NCBI RefSeq assembly: GCF_012979275.1
Contig: NZ_JABASZ010000037.1
Coordinates: forward strand, 142,954-206,953
Reading direction: 5' to 3'
Source of the DNA: Pseudopontixanthobacter vadosimaris
GTDB lineage: Bacteria > Pseudomonadota > Alphaproteobacteria > Sphingomonadales > Sphingomonadaceae
DNA: 64,000 nucleotides
The stretch's first letter is position 1. Every line of letters begins with the position of its first letter. Below, piece by piece: positions 8,903 to 18,223 of this stretch. The translations under genes were made by a program, and so were the position numbers. The notes beneath the pieces were generated by a model. It was given only the letters and a program-made list of their open reading frames with translations, did no database searches and was not told the DNA's origin.

Positions 8903-10464
8903 AAGAGGATGCCCAGCACGGCGGCAAGGGCCACGGCCCCGCCGCCCAGTGCCGCAGCGGCGGCATAGCCGAGCCACCCGCCGCCGGAACCGGCGGGTCT
9001 GCGCCGCCGTTCCCAAACCAGTTCTATATCCGGCAGGGGCGGCGGTTCGGGCGCGCCGCCGCGCGGGGGGAAGCGTTCCTCCACCCGGCGCACGAGGTCG
9101 GGCAGGCCGAGCAGGGTCGTGACATCGGCGCGGATGCGCTGTGCCAATGCGGCTTCGGGGCCAAGCTCGTCGCGGATCCATTCGCGCACGAATGGGGCCG
9201 ACACGTCCCACATGTTGATCTCAGGGTCGAGCTGGGTGGCGATCCCTTCGACCATCACCATCGTTTTCTGCAGCAGCAGCAGATGGGGCTGGGTCTGCAT
9301 GTCGAAATCGCGGGTGATGGCGAACAATCCGTCGAGCATCTGCCCGACGCTGAGTTCGCTGACCGGCTTGCCGCGCATGGGTTCCCCCACGGCCCGCAAT
9401 GCAGTCGCGAATTCATCGACCGAGTGATAGCTCGGCACATATTGCGCCTCGAAATGAATTTCGGCGACCCTGCGGTAATTGCCTGTGGTCAGGCCATAGA
9501 GGATTTCCGCCAGCCACTGACGCGCGCGGCGATCGATCCGGCCCATGATCCCGAAATCGATGGCGACGATGGTGCCATCGGCGCGCACGAACAGGTTGCC
9601 CTGGTGCATGTCGGCGTGAAAATACCCGGCGCTGATCGCCTGCGTCAGGAAGGCCAGCACAAGCCGCCGGGCCAGGTCGGGCAGATCGTGCCCGGCGGCG
9701 ACCAGCGCCTCGCGATCGGCAATCTTGACCCCGTCGACCCAGGCCAGGGTCATGACCCGGCCATTGGTCCGGTCCCAGTCGATTTCGGGCACCTCGTACC
9801 CGGCTACCGCATGCATCGACCCCGCCAATTCGCTGGCCGATGCCGCTTCGCGCCGCAGATCGAGCTCGCGATTGGTCCAGCGTTTGAAATTGGCGATGGT
9901 GAGCGCCGGCCGCAGGCGCGCGGCTTCCCCGCCCAGTCCTTCCAGATGCGCCGCCGCCCACTCATAGGTCGTGATATCGCGGGCGAATTGTTCACGGATG
10001 CCGGGCCGCAACACCTTGACCGCAACGTCGCGCCCCTCGGTCGTCACCGCGCGATGCACCTGCGCGATGCTGGCTGCGCCTACCGGCACCGGATCGATCG
10101 AAGTGAACAGGCTGTCCAGCGGCGCGTCGAAACTGGCCTCGATCGCCGCCCGGATGTGTTCGAAGGTCACCGGCGGCAGGCTGTCCTGCAGGCTGAGCAG
10201 ATTATGCGCCGCTTCCTCGCCGACGATATCGGGCCTTGTCGCCAGGGTCTGCCCCAGCTTGATCGCGGCGGGACCGATGGCGCGAAAGGCCCCCGCGTAA
10301 TCGGGCCGCCGGGGCTGGCGGGTGCCGAAGCGTGCTATACGGGTCAGGCGGCGAACCTGGGTCGGCGTGTTCGGGTCAGCCTCGATTCCCCGCAGCGCGC
10401 CATGCCGCGCCAGAATGCGGCCCCAGCTCAGCAAGCGCCAGATATGAGTTGCGGTTCTTGCCAC
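8899..10464 (-). CDS. ubiB: UbiB family ABC1-type atypical kinase
   Basis: UbiB is a membrane-linked atypical kinase/ATPase needed for ubiquinone synthesis. The 521-residue protein has the KxGQ-type motif IKLGQTLATRPD, the alanine-rich loop PVGAASIAQVHRA, EIDWDRTNGRVMTLAWVDG, the catalytic HADMHQGNLFV and the metal-binding AIDFGIMGRI, plus two C-terminal membrane helices. The start is a GTG at 10464 (VARTATHIWRLLSW), preceded by GGAAG; it lies 5 bp after the ubiE stop. The gene order ubiE-ubiB is typical, and the pair diverges from mutM. Confidence 0.92.
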   Translation of the reverse strand: MARTATHIWRLLSWGRILARHGALRGIEADPNTPTQVRRLTRIARFGTRQPRRPDYAGAFRAIGPAAIKLGQTLATRPDIVGEEAAHNLLSLQDSLPPVTFEHIRAAIEASFDAPLDSLFTSIDPVPVGAASIAQVHRAVTTEGRDVAVKVLRPGIREQFARDITTYEWAAAHLEGLGGEAARLRPALTIANFKRWTNRELDLRREAASASELAGSMHAVAGYEVPEIDWDRTNGRVMTLAWVDGVKIADREALVAAGHDLPDLARRLVLAFLTQAISAGYFHADMHQGNLFVRADGTIVAIDFGIMGRIDRRARQWLAEILYGLTTGNYRRVAEIHFEAQYVPSYHSVDEFATALRAVGEPMRGKPVSELSVGQMLDGLFAITRDFDMQTQPHLLLLQKTMVMVEGIATQLDPEINMWDVSAPFVREWIRDELGPEAALAQRIRADVTTLLGLPDLVRRVEERFPPRGGAPEPPPLPDIELVWERRRRPAGSGGGWLGYAAAAALGGGAVALAAVLGILF

Positions 10465-10469
10465 CTGGT

Positions 10470-11255
10470 TCAGGTCTTCCAGCCGGAATGGATGGCGACC
10501 AGCCCGCCCATGATGGGCTCGACCCGGGTGCGCACGAAGCCTGCATCGCGTATCATCTGCTCGAACCGGGGCATGGCCGGGAAGCGGCGGATCGATTCGA
10601 CGAGGTAGCGATAGCTGTCGGCATCGCCGGCGATCGCCTTGCCGATGCGCGGCACCAGCCGGTGCGAATAGAGGTCGTAGGCTTCCTTGAACCCCGGCCA
10701 TTCGGTGGTCGAGAATTCGAGGCAGAAGAACCGCCCGCCGAATTTCAGCACGCGGTGCGCCTCTGCCAGGGCGGCATCGATCCGGGTCACGTTCCTGATT
10801 CCGAAAGCGATGGTATAGGCATCGAAGCTGCGCGAGGCGAAGCTCAGTTCCTCGGCATTCTGGCGCGACCACACCAGCGACTCCAAGCTTGCGCCTGAAA
10901 TCCCGCCACGTCCGGATGATTTCCGCATCGCCCGTTCCATGCCGACATCCAGCATCTCCTGATTGATGTCGGCCACGGTTACATTCGCGCCGCGCGCCGC
11001 CATCCGGAAGGCGATGTCGCCCGTGCCGCCCGCCATGTCGAGGATCGCCTCGCCCGGCTGCGGCTTCACCCGGCGCACGAAACGGTCCTTCCACAGCCGG
11101 TGCATGCCGCCCGACATGGCGTCGTTCATGATGTCGTATTTTGCCGCCACCCCGGAAAATACCGCACCGACGCGCCGCGTCTTCTCCGCCGGATCGACAT
11201 CTTCGTAGCCGAAGGAAACGCGGCTGTTCTCTTCACCGTTCATGGGCCGTGCCAT
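10470..11255 (-). CDS. ubiE: Ubiquinone/menaquinone methyltransferase UbiE
   Basis: This SAM-dependent C-methyltransferase of 261 residues acts on the benzoquinol ring in ubiquinone synthesis. The SAM site LDMAGGTGDIAFRMA and the family motifs KYDIMNDAMSGGMHRLWKD, DAYTIAFGIRNVTRIDAALAE and FFCLEFST are present. Starts at ATG 11255 (MARPMNGEEN) or ATG 11243 are both possible; neither has a strong ribosome-binding site, and I use the longer one. Only 63 bp separate it from mutM, so divergent promoters must sit in that gap. Confidence 0.94.
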   Translation of the reverse strand: MARPMNGEENSRVSFGYEDVDPAEKTRRVGAVFSGVAAKYDIMNDAMSGGMHRLWKDRFVRRVKPQPGEAILDMAGGTGDIAFRMAARGANVTVADINQEMLDVGMERAMRKSSGRGGISGASLESLVWSRQNAEELSFASRSFDAYTIAFGIRNVTRIDAALAEAHRVLKFGGRFFCLEFSTTEWPGFKEAYDLYSHRLVPRIGKAIAGDADSYRYLVESIRRFPAMPRFEQMIRDAGFVRTRVEPIMGGLVAIHSGWKT

Positions 11256-11318
11256 AGGGGCAATTGTGCGGGGCGCAAAGGGTGTTAAAGCCCTGGTCCG
11301 AAACCTGCGAAGGCGACC

Positions 11319-12131
11319 ATGCCCGAACTTCCCGAAGTCGAAACCACCGTGCGCGGGCTGGCCCGCTATCTTAAAGGCGAGCGCCTGACGCGCGTGGCCG
11401 TCAACCGGCCCGATCTGCGCCGCCCCTTCCCCGCCGATCTGACGCAGGCGATGACCGGCGCGGTTGTCACCGGGCTGGAACGGCGCGCCAAATACGGGCT
11501 GCTGCATACCGACAGGGGCTGCACGCTGGTGTTCCACCTGGGGATGAGCGGGCGCTGGCGGATCGACCCCGAACAGGCGGACAGGCACGACCATCTGGTG
11601 CTGCATACCGAAAGCCATATCTTTGCGCTCAACGATGCGCGGCGATTCGGCTCGGTCGATCTGGTGGACCGCTCCGCGCTGGACCAATGGCCGCCCTTTG
11701 CCGCGATGGGCCCCGAACCGCTGGGGGAGCGGCTTACCCCCGGCCATCTCCACGCCGCGACGCGCGGTCGCAAGACGGCGATCAAGGCGATGCTCCTCGA
11801 TCAGCGGATCGTGGCGGGCCTCGGCAATGTCTATGTCTGCGAGGCACTGTTCCGCAGCGGGATCAGCCCGCGCCGGCAGGCCGGCAGGGTCAGCCGTGCC
11901 GCATTTGCCCGGCTGGTGCCCGCCATTCGCGACGTGCTGCACCAGTCGATAGCGGATGGCGGATCGACCCTGCGGGACTATGCCCGTCCCGATGGGCAGC
12001 TCGGCTATTTCGCCACCCGCTTCGACGTATATGGCCGCGAGGGCGAGACCTGCCATCGCTGCGACGGCACCGTCAGGCGAATCGTCCAGGGCAGCCGCAG
12101 CAGCTGGTTCTGCCCGTCCTGCCAGGAATAG
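11319..12131 (+). CDS. mutM: Formamidopyrimidine-DNA glycosylase MutM (Fpg)
   Basis: This glycosylase/AP lyase removes 8-oxoguanine and ring-opened purines. The 270-residue protein begins MPELPEVETTVRGL, where Pro1 (after Met removal) is the Schiff-base nucleophile and Glu2 its partner. The H2TH region (GLGNVYVCEALFRSGI) and the C-terminal zinc finger (CHRCDGTVRRIVQGSRSSWFCPSCQ, four Cys) are intact. It is followed by 213 bp without a gene, then rpsT. Confidence 0.96.
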   Translation: MPELPEVETTVRGLARYLKGERLTRVAVNRPDLRRPFPADLTQAMTGAVVTGLERRAKYGLLHTDRGCTLVFHLGMSGRWRIDPEQADRHDHLVLHTESHIFALNDARRFGSVDLVDRSALDQWPPFAAMGPEPLGERLTPGHLHAATRGRKTAIKAMLLDQRIVAGLGNVYVCEALFRSGISPRRQAGRVSRAAFARLVPAIRDVLHQSIADGGSTLRDYARPDGQLGYFATRFDVYGREGETCHRCDGTVRRIVQGSRSSWFCPSCQE

Positions 12132-12344
12132 GCGCGGGCCTGCTCGGCTTGAAAGCGGGCATGCCGCCCCCATCTTGTGTTGACGATTCGCGCTGCCGAG
12201 GTTAAGGGCCGAGCTTTCCGGCGGATCATCGCCGATTTTCCGACCCGCACGGGCATCTGAGCCAGCATGGCCCGCGATGCGCAGGTGACAATCGATTTAC
12301 TGGAAGGTTCGCCTGCGGGCAGCCTTCGCGAGATAAGGACGAAC

Positions 12345-12605
12345 ATGGCCAATACGCCGCAAGCCAAGAAGCGCATCCGCCGCAACGATGCCCGCGCCGC
12401 AGTGAACGGCGCGCGCGTCAGCCGCATCCGCAATTACGTGAAGCGGGTCGAAACCGCCATCGAAGGCGGCGACAAGAACGCAGCACAGGCTGCGCTGAAG
12501 GATGCGCAGCCCGAACTGGCTCGCGGCGTCGCGCGCGGCGTGATGCACAAGAACACGGCATCGCGCAAAATGTCGCGCCTGTCGAAGCGGGTCGCCGCTC
12601 TCTGA
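12345..12605 (+). CDS. rpsT: 30S ribosomal protein S20
   Basis: This 86-residue basic protein starts [14 protein letters not shown] and ends [11 protein letters not shown], matching S20, which binds 16S rRNA in the small subunit body. ATG 12345 has AAGGA six bases upstream. A possible sigma-70 promoter (TTGACG at 12180, 17-bp spacer, TAAGGG) lies about 150 bp upstream. A strong hairpin terminator follows at 12742. The rpsT-dnaA neighbourhood is seen in several alphaproteobacteria. Confidence 0.95.
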   Translation: MANTPQAKKRIRRNDARAAVNGARVSRIRNYVKRVETAIEGGDKNAAQAALKDAQPELARGVARGVMHKNTASRKMSRLSKRVAAL

Positions 12606-12741
12606 TTATCTTTCCCTGATCGCCGCCCCCTGATTTCCGCCCGGCATCTGCCGGAACGGTCCGGGCGCTGCGCGAATCGTTTGCGGGCCGCATGTCTGGC
12701 CCCGATGCGAGCCGTCGCTGATCCGATCTGTTTGCCAAAAA

Positions 12742-12770
12742 GGCCGGCGCTATCTGCGCCGGCCTTTGTC
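12742..12770 (+). terminator. Rho-independent terminator after rpsT
   Basis: A perfect 9-bp stem (GGCCGGCGC / GCGCCGGCC, loop TATCT) is followed by TTTGTCTTG. It sits 136 bp after the rpsT stop. Confidence 0.75.
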
Positions 12771-13166
12771 TTGTTCGCAGGGTCTGCGAATTCCGGCCTG
12801 TCGAAGCCGGGCAAACCAGGCGCTGCAACCGCCTGCGCAAAAGCTTCGATTTCCCGTGATTCGCACCCGTTCGGAGCGCACCGACGCCCCCTGATTCGGC
12901 TCACTCCAAAGAACAGAAATGACGGAAATCTGCCACTTTGACGGGGTTCTGCGGGCCAGTCGAGTCAACCGAATTATTTAAGATTTTTTGCAGGCCATGC
13001 CCTTTACTCGCCCCCCTCGCCGGTCATAAACCGTGCCTCGGCAGGGCTCGATACGGCCCTGTGATCTAGCGACGAATTGCCGGGGGGCCTTCCGAATCCA
13101 CCATGCGATTTCGGGATCCGGCGAAGCTTTGCCTGCGACCGGCAGGCGAGGCTGACAGGGTGGGGA
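12771..13166. other. Non-coding region upstream of dnaA
   Basis: I see no gene here. It holds the expected dnaA promoter and leader. One AT-rich patch (GAATTATTTAAGATTTTTTG, around 12970-12989) stands out in otherwise GC-rich DNA. I found no cluster of DnaA boxes (TTATCCACA) that would mark an origin. Confidence 0.5.
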
Positions 13167-14645
13167 ATGGTGATGGGCAAGGCGGATGAGAGCGCGATGG
13201 AAGATATCGAAGCGGTAAACCTCGCGGCCGACTGGTCCGACATCAGCCTGGGTCTGCGCAAGGATCTTGGCCAGCAATTGCACAGCCAGTGGATCAAGCC
13301 GATCCAGCTCGGCGGCTTCTGCAAGGCGACGGGAACGCTCGATCTTTACCTGCCGACCGAATTTTCCGCCAATTGGGTGCAGGACCGGTTTGCCGACCGC
13401 CTTTCGCTCGCCTGGAAAATCGCCCGCAGCGAAGTGCGGCAGGTCCGCATCGCCGTCCACCCCGGTCGCCGGCAATTGCCTGAATTGCGGATCGACAATG
13501 CGGGCAGGCGAATCGCTGCCAATGATGGCGGCTCCCCTGCGTCCGCCAGCACCGGCAACAGCGGCAACGCCTTTTCCTCCGCTGGCTATGGGCAGGCCGC
13601 TTTCGACGATCCTTCCTTCGCTCCCGTAGGGCTGGACGCATCGCTGACATTCGGCGCCTTCGTCACCGGCGAATCCAATATTCTGGCCTGCAACGCCGCA
13701 CAGCGCATGGCCGCGCCCGAGAAACCGCAATTCTCGCCCCTCTACCTCAAGGCCGCGACTGGCCAGGGCAAGACGCATCTGCTGCACGCCATCGGCCATG
13801 CCTATCTGGCGGATCACCCCCGAACACGGATCTTCTATTGCAGCGCCGAACGCTTCATGATCGAATTCGTCCAGGCGCTGAAGCAGAACCGGATGATGGA
13901 ATTCAAGAGCCGGTTGCGCAGTTTCGACCTGCTGCTGGTGGACGATATCCAGTTCATCATCGGCAAGGCCAGCGCGCAGGAGGAACTGCTCTACACCATC
14001 GACGCCCTGCTGGCGGAAGGCAAACGCCTGGTCTTTGCTGCCGACCGCGCGCCGCAGGCGCTGGACGGCGTGGAACCGCGCCTGCTCAGCCGCCTGTCCA
14101 TGGGCCTCGTCGCCGATATCGCGCCCGCCGATATCGAATTGCGCCGCGCGATCCTCGAATCCAAGCTGACCCGCTTCGCGCCGCTCGACGTGCCGGCCGA
14201 TGTGATCGACTTCCTCGCCCGGACTATTACCCGCAACGTGCGTGAACTGGTCGGCGGCCTCAACAAGCTGATCGCCTATGCACAATTGACCGGTCAGGAA
14301 GTCAGCCTGAACCTCGCCGAGGAACAGCTGACCGATATCCTGTCCGCCAATCGCCGCCGGATCACTATCGACGAAATCCAGCGCACGGTCTGCCAGTTCT
14401 ACCGCATCGATCGCAGCGAAATGTCGTCCAAGCGCCGCGCCCGCGCCGTGGTCCGCCCGCGCCAGGTGGCGATGTATCTGGCCAAGGTGCTGACACCGCG
14501 CAGCTATCCCGAAATCGGCCGCAAATTCGGCGGACGCGACCATTCCACCGTTATCCACGCGGTGCGCCTGATCGAGGATCTGCGCGGGCGGGATGCGGAT
14601 ATGGACGGCGATGTGCGCAGCCTGCTGCGCCAGCTGGAAAGCTGA
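13167..14645 (+). CDS. dnaA: Chromosomal replication initiator DnaA
   Basis: DnaA binds origin DnaA boxes and unwinds oriC. The 492-residue protein has domain I at the N-terminus, a variable linker, AAA+ domain III with Walker A ATGQGKTHLLHA and Walker B LLLVDDIQFIIGK, and DNA-binding domain IV with the signature KFGGRDHSTVIHAVRLI. Start ATG 13167 follows AGGGTGGGG; a second ATG lies 6 bp downstream, while an upstream in-frame ATG (13077) adds 30 non-family residues. The usual FxNFVxG-like hexamer ahead of Walker A reads TFGAFVTGESN, a mild variant. Confidence 0.95.
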   Translation: MVMGKADESAMEDIEAVNLAADWSDISLGLRKDLGQQLHSQWIKPIQLGGFCKATGTLDLYLPTEFSANWVQDRFADRLSLAWKIARSEVRQVRIAVHPGRRQLPELRIDNAGRRIAANDGGSPASASTGNSGNAFSSAGYGQAAFDDPSFAPVGLDASLTFGAFVTGESNILACNAAQRMAAPEKPQFSPLYLKAATGQGKTHLLHAIGHAYLADHPRTRIFYCSAERFMIEFVQALKQNRMMEFKSRLRSFDLLLVDDIQFIIGKASAQEELLYTIDALLAEGKRLVFAADRAPQALDGVEPRLLSRLSMGLVADIAPADIELRRAILESKLTRFAPLDVPADVIDFLARTITRNVRELVGGLNKLIAYAQLTGQEVSLNLAEEQLTDILSANRRRITIDEIQRTVCQFYRIDRSEMSSKRRARAVVRPRQVAMYLAKVLTPRSYPEIGRKFGGRDHSTVIHAVRLIEDLRGRDADMDGDVRSLLRQLES

Positions 14646-14741
14646 AGCCCGCGGGCGGATTTCCGCAGCTTGCGAACCGGCTTTCCACGCATGTCCACAG
14701 ACCTATCGACAGGGCGCGCGCCCGCATCGTAAGGCGTGGCG

Positions 14742-15530
14742 ATGCCGCTTGAACCCGAACGCCTCGACCGATTTGCCCGCAATATCATCCTGCCCGAAAT
14801 CGGCGGTGCCGGACAGGCGGCGCTGGCCGGTGCCCATATCGCGCTGATCGGTCTCGGCGGAATAGGCTCGCCTGCGCTGCAATACCTGGCTGCTGCCGGA
14901 ATCGGGCGGCTGACTTTGGTCGATGACGGCGACGTGGAACTGTCGAATCTGCAGCGGCAGACGCTGTATACCCAGCGCGACATCGGCCATGCCAAGCCCG
15001 TTGCCGCCCGGCGCTGGCTGGCCAATTTCGACAGCCACATCGAAGTCGAGATCCGCGACAGGCGGATCCATGCCGGCAATGCTGCCGGCCTTGTCGAGGG
15101 GGCCATGGTGGTTCTGGACGGCACCGACAATTTCGCTACCCGCCTCGCGATTTCGGACGCCTGCGTTGCGATGCACGTTCCGCTGCTCAGCGCCGCGATA
15201 GGGCGCTTCCAGGGGCAGGTCGCTGCCTTTGCGGGCCACCGTCCCGATTCGCCCTGCTATCGCTGCTATGTCGGCGATGCTTTCGACAGCGACGATTGCG
15301 ACACCTGTGCAGAAGATGGCATGCTGGGCGCCATGGCAGGCTGGGCGGGCAGTTTCGCGGCGATGCAGGCATTGCGAATAGTTTTGCAGGGCAAATCCAC
15401 TTTCGGCACGCCGCAGTGGGGGCGGCTGCACCTTCTCGACGGGCTGGCGCCCTCCATGCGCACGCTCACCATCGCCAAGGACCCGCACTGCCGCGCCTGC
15501 GGAAATCCCGCATCGTCAGCCGCCGAGTAG
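14742..15530 (+). CDS. MoeB/ThiF-family sulfur-carrier adenylyltransferase
   Basis: This E1-like enzyme of about 262 residues adenylates the C-terminus of a small sulfur carrier (MoaD- or ThiS-like). It shows RFARNIILPEIGGAGQ, the nucleotide loop GLGGIGSPALQYLAAAGIG, the Asp pair DDGDVELSNLQRQ, DGTDNF, and two Cys pairs for zinc (CYRCYVG and CRACG). The catalytic-Cys region reads DCDTCAEDGMLG. I cannot tell MoeB from ThiF by sequence alone. ATG 14742 has AAGG upstream (GTG 14736 is an alternative). Its 3' end overlaps the cobB gene on the other strand by 15 bp. Confidence 0.85.
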   Translation: MPLEPERLDRFARNIILPEIGGAGQAALAGAHIALIGLGGIGSPALQYLAAAGIGRLTLVDDGDVELSNLQRQTLYTQRDIGHAKPVAARRWLANFDSHIEVEIRDRRIHAGNAAGLVEGAMVVLDGTDNFATRLAISDACVAMHVPLLSAAIGRFQGQVAAFAGHRPDSPCYRCYVGDAFDSDDCDTCAEDGMLGAMAGWAGSFAAMQALRIVLQGKSTFGTPQWGRLHLLDGLAPSMRTLTIAKDPHCRACGNPASSAAE

Positions 15531-16241
15531 TTCCTCCACCCATTCGGGCACGATCCTGCTGGCCGGGCCGAGGCGGCTTTCATCGAACCAGTGCGACCCT
15601 TCGCTGCGTTCGAGGTTCAGTTCCAGCGTCGGGACACCTGCCCGTGACGCCTGGGCGACGAAGCCGGCCGCAGGATAGACCGCGCCCGAGGTGCCGATGG
15701 AAACGAACAGATCGGCTGCGAGCAGCGCGGCCTCGATCCGCTCCATCCCGTAAGGCATTTCGCCGAACCAGACGACATCGGGCCGCAGGTGCGCCTCGCC
15801 GCAGGACGGGCAGGGCGGCCGGTGCAGCAGTTTTTCGCGCCACGGATGCCGGGTGCCGCAGCCGGAACAGAGCGCACTCAGCGCCTCGCCATGCATGTGC
15901 AGAATCCGCTTCGCACCTGCGCGTTCGTGCAGATCGTCGACATTCTGCGTGACGATCAGCAGGTCGCGCCCGGTGCCATGCCATTCCCGGTCCAGTCTCG
16001 CCAGCGCGTGATGCGCTGCATTGGGCTGCTTGTCCGCTATGGCGCTGCGGCGCATGTCGTAGAAACGCTGCACCAGATCGGGATCGCGCCGAAATGCCTG
16101 CGGCGTGGCGACATCCTCCACCCGGTGCCTTTCCCACAGGCCGCCACCATCGCGAAAGGTGTCGATGCCGCTTTCGGCGGATATGCCCGCCCCGGTCAGG
16201 ATGACGATATTGCCCGATGGGCGGTTGAGATCGGAAGCCAT
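15516..16241 (-). CDS. cobB: Sirtuin-type NAD-dependent protein deacylase
   Basis: This class III (SIRT5-like) sirtuin removes acetyl and probably succinyl groups from lysines using NAD. The NAD motif GAGISAESGIDTFRDGGGLW, catalytic TQNVDDLHERAG with HMHG, and a four-Cys zinc site (CSGC, CPSC) are intact. The Tyr-x-x-Arg motif of desuccinylases appears as FYDMRRS. I use ATG 16241 (MASDLNRPSG); ATG 16250 is an alternative. It diverges from dapB, whose start is 36 bp away. Confidence 0.92.
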   Translation of the reverse strand: MASDLNRPSGNIVILTGAGISAESGIDTFRDGGGLWERHRVEDVATPQAFRRDPDLVQRFYDMRRSAIADKQPNAAHHALARLDREWHGTGRDLLIVTQNVDDLHERAGAKRILHMHGEALSALCSGCGTRHPWREKLLHRPPCPSCGEAHLRPDVVWFGEMPYGMERIEAALLAADLFVSIGTSGAVYPAAGFVAQASRAGVPTLELNLERSEGSHWFDESRLGPASRIVPEWVEELLGG

Positions 16242-16276
16242 GCGGGCCATGAAACACGCCACGCAGGAGAAGCGCA

Positions 16277-17032
16277 ATGGCGAGCATCGGGATTATCGGC
16301 AGCGAGGGGCGCATGGGCCGCGCGATTGCGGAAGCTGTCGCAGCGACCCGGCATGATCTGGCGGGCGGCGTCGACCGAGGGGGCGATCTCGGCACCCTTG
16401 CGGCGAGCTGCGACGTGCTTGTCGATTTCTCGTCGCCCGCCGCTTTGCCCGCGAATCTGGAAGCAGCATCGCGCGCGGGCATACCCATGCTGATCGGCAC
16501 GACGGGGTTGTCCGCTTCGGATCATGCGCTGATCGAAGACCATGCTGCAAGACTTGCGCTGCTGCAGACGGGAAACACCTCGCTGGGCGTTACCCTGCTG
16601 GCGTCGCTGGTGCGGGAGGCCGCGGCGCGGCTCGGCCCCGAATGGGATATCGAGATCGTCGAGATGCATCACCGCCGGAAGGTCGACGCGCCCTCCGGGA
16701 CCGCCTTGCTGCTGGGCGAAGCCGCGGCGGCGGGGCGCGGCGTGGCGCTTGCTCCGAATGCCCGCAGCGGACGTGACGGGCATACCGGCCAGCGCGAGAC
16801 CGGCACGATCGGCTTTGCCGCCCTACGCGGCGGCACCGTGGCGGGCGAGCACAGCGTGATCCTGGCGGGAGAGCAGGAACGCATCACCCTGTCGCACCAT
16901 GCCGAGGACCGGAGCATCTTCGCGCGCGGCGCGCTGCGCGGTGCGGAATGGCTGATCGGACGGGCGCCCGGCCGCTATGGCATGGAGGATGTTCTCGGCC
17001 TCGGTTCGCACACCGCAACGGGCCCGGCGTGA
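16277..17032 (+). CDS. dapB: 4-Hydroxy-tetrahydrodipicolinate reductase DapB
   Basis: DapB makes tetrahydrodipicolinate for lysine and meso-DAP, hence peptidoglycan. The 251-residue protein shows the NAD(P) motif IGIIGSEGRMGRAIAEA, GTTGLS, and the catalytic MHHRRKVDAPSGTALLLG. ATG 16277 follows AGGAGAAG. Its stop overlaps the nth start by 4 bp (GTGA), so the genes are translationally coupled. A second DAP gene, dapE, lies 3 kb away. Confidence 0.95.
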   Translation: MASIGIIGSEGRMGRAIAEAVAATRHDLAGGVDRGGDLGTLAASCDVLVDFSSPAALPANLEAASRAGIPMLIGTTGLSASDHALIEDHAARLALLQTGNTSLGVTLLASLVREAAARLGPEWDIEIVEMHHRRKVDAPSGTALLLGEAAAAGRGVALAPNARSGRDGHTGQRETGTIGFAALRGGTVAGEHSVILAGEQERITLSHHAEDRSIFARGALRGAEWLIGRAPGRYGMEDVLGLGSHTATGPA

Positions 17033-17727
17033 CGAAGGATCAGATCTTCGAATTCTTCCGCCGGCTGGCAGAGGACAACCCCTCGCCGGAAACCGAGCTG
17101 GAATATGGGAACCCATTTCAGCTGGTCGTCGCCGTCGCCCTGTCCGCCCAGGCGACCGATGTGGGCGTGAACAAGGCGACTCGCCACCTCTTCGCGCGAG
17201 TGCATACGCCCGAGGACATGGTCGCACTGGGCGAAGAGGGGCTGAAAGACCATATCCGCACCATCGGCCTGTTCAATTCCAAGGCGAAGAATGTCATCGC
17301 CCTGTCGCAGCGCCTGATCGACCACTTCGGCAGCGAGGTTCCCCGGGATCGCGACGCGCTGGTCACGCTGCCCGGTGTCGGGCGCAAGACCGCCAATGTC
17401 GTGATGAACTGCGCCTTCGGGATGGAAACCTTCGCCGTCGATACGCATGTGTTCCGTGTCGGGAACCGTACCGGCCTCGCCAAGGGCAAGACGCCCGAAG
17501 CGGTCGAGGCGAAGCTGGAGAAGCGGGTGCCGCAGCCCTTCCGGCGCGACGCCCATCACTGGCTGATCCTGCATGGCCGCTATATCTGCAAGGCGCGGAC
17601 GCCCGAATGCTGGCGCTGCCCCGTGATCGACCTGTGCTCCTATCGGCAGAAGGTGCTTTCCCCACCCGAAAAGCGCAACGCCGCCGCGGCACCGACCAAG
17701 ATACGAGCCAAGGAACAGGGCGCCTAG
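17029..17727 (+). CDS. nth: Endonuclease III (Nth)
   Basis: Nth is a bifunctional glycosylase/AP lyase for oxidised pyrimidines. The 232-residue protein has the helix-hairpin-helix LPGVGRKTANVV with the catalytic Lys, the catalytic Asp in AVDTHVFRVGNR, and a [4Fe-4S] loop CKARTPECWRCPVIDLC with the canonical C-x6-C-x2-C-x5-C spacing. The start is a GTG at 17029 overlapping the dapB stop; the longer open frame upstream is dapB sequence in another frame. Confidence 0.95.
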   Translation: MTKDQIFEFFRRLAEDNPSPETELEYGNPFQLVVAVALSAQATDVGVNKATRHLFARVHTPEDMVALGEEGLKDHIRTIGLFNSKAKNVIALSQRLIDHFGSEVPRDRDALVTLPGVGRKTANVVMNCAFGMETFAVDTHVFRVGNRTGLAKGKTPEAVEAKLEKRVPQPFRRDAHHWLILHGRYICKARTPECWRCPVIDLCSYRQKVLSPPEKRNAAAAPTKIRAKEQGA

Positions 17728-17795
17728 ACCGGCGTTGATCCGGCAAGGGGCATCGGAACAGATTTGGCGTGCCCCGCAGCCGATGGAGATCCCCG

Positions 17796-18212
17796 ATGCG
17801 CCGCCCTGCCCTCACTACCTGCTCCGCCCTGCTGGCTGCGGCATCCCTGTCGGCGTGCTCCAGCCAGTTGCAACCGCCCGATGCGTCCGCCGACGTTTCC
17901 CCGGTACGCGTGACGGGCGCAGCGGAAAATTGCCTCAACACCCGCAACATCAGAACATCGCATGTGCAGAGCGACCGGGTCATCGATTTCGAGATGACGG
18001 GCGGACAGGTCTATCGCAACACCTTGCCCAATCGCTGTCCGGGGCTGGGCTTCGAACGGGCATTCAGCTACGATACGACGGTGGGCCGGCTGTGCAATCC
18101 GGACATCATCTACGTGCTCCGCGACACGGCAGGCAGGATCGAACGCGGCGCAGGCTGCGGGATCGGGAATTTCGTTCCCGTCGATTATACCGATGGGCGC
18201 ATGACGGACTGA
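17796..18212 (+). CDS. DUF6491 family lipoprotein
   Basis: This 138-residue protein has a lipoprotein signal (ATG 17796, lipobox ASLSACSS, Cys near residue 21) and a mature domain with four Cys (NCLNTRNI, NRCPGL, LCNPD, GCGIG) that may form disulfides. The pattern fits DUF6491, of unknown function. ATGGAGA provides a ribosome-binding site. It converges with the symporter gene 11 bp downstream. Confidence 0.75.
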   Translation: MRRPALTTCSALLAAASLSACSSQLQPPDASADVSPVRVTGAAENCLNTRNIRTSHVQSDRVIDFEMTGGQVYRNTLPNRCPGLGFERAFSYDTTVGRLCNPDIIYVLRDTAGRIERGAGCGIGNFVPVDYTDGRMTD

Positions 18213-18223
18213 ACGCCTGACCC

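Noticed and set aside
12606..13166. Possible oriC upstream of dnaA
   Set aside because: I see one AT-rich patch but no group of TTATCCACA-like boxes; the few partial matches are within genes or isolated.
14540..14700. DnaA-box-like words TTATCCACG and TGTCCACAG near the dnaA end
   Set aside because: The first is coding sequence for the conserved DnaA signature and the second is a single imperfect match.
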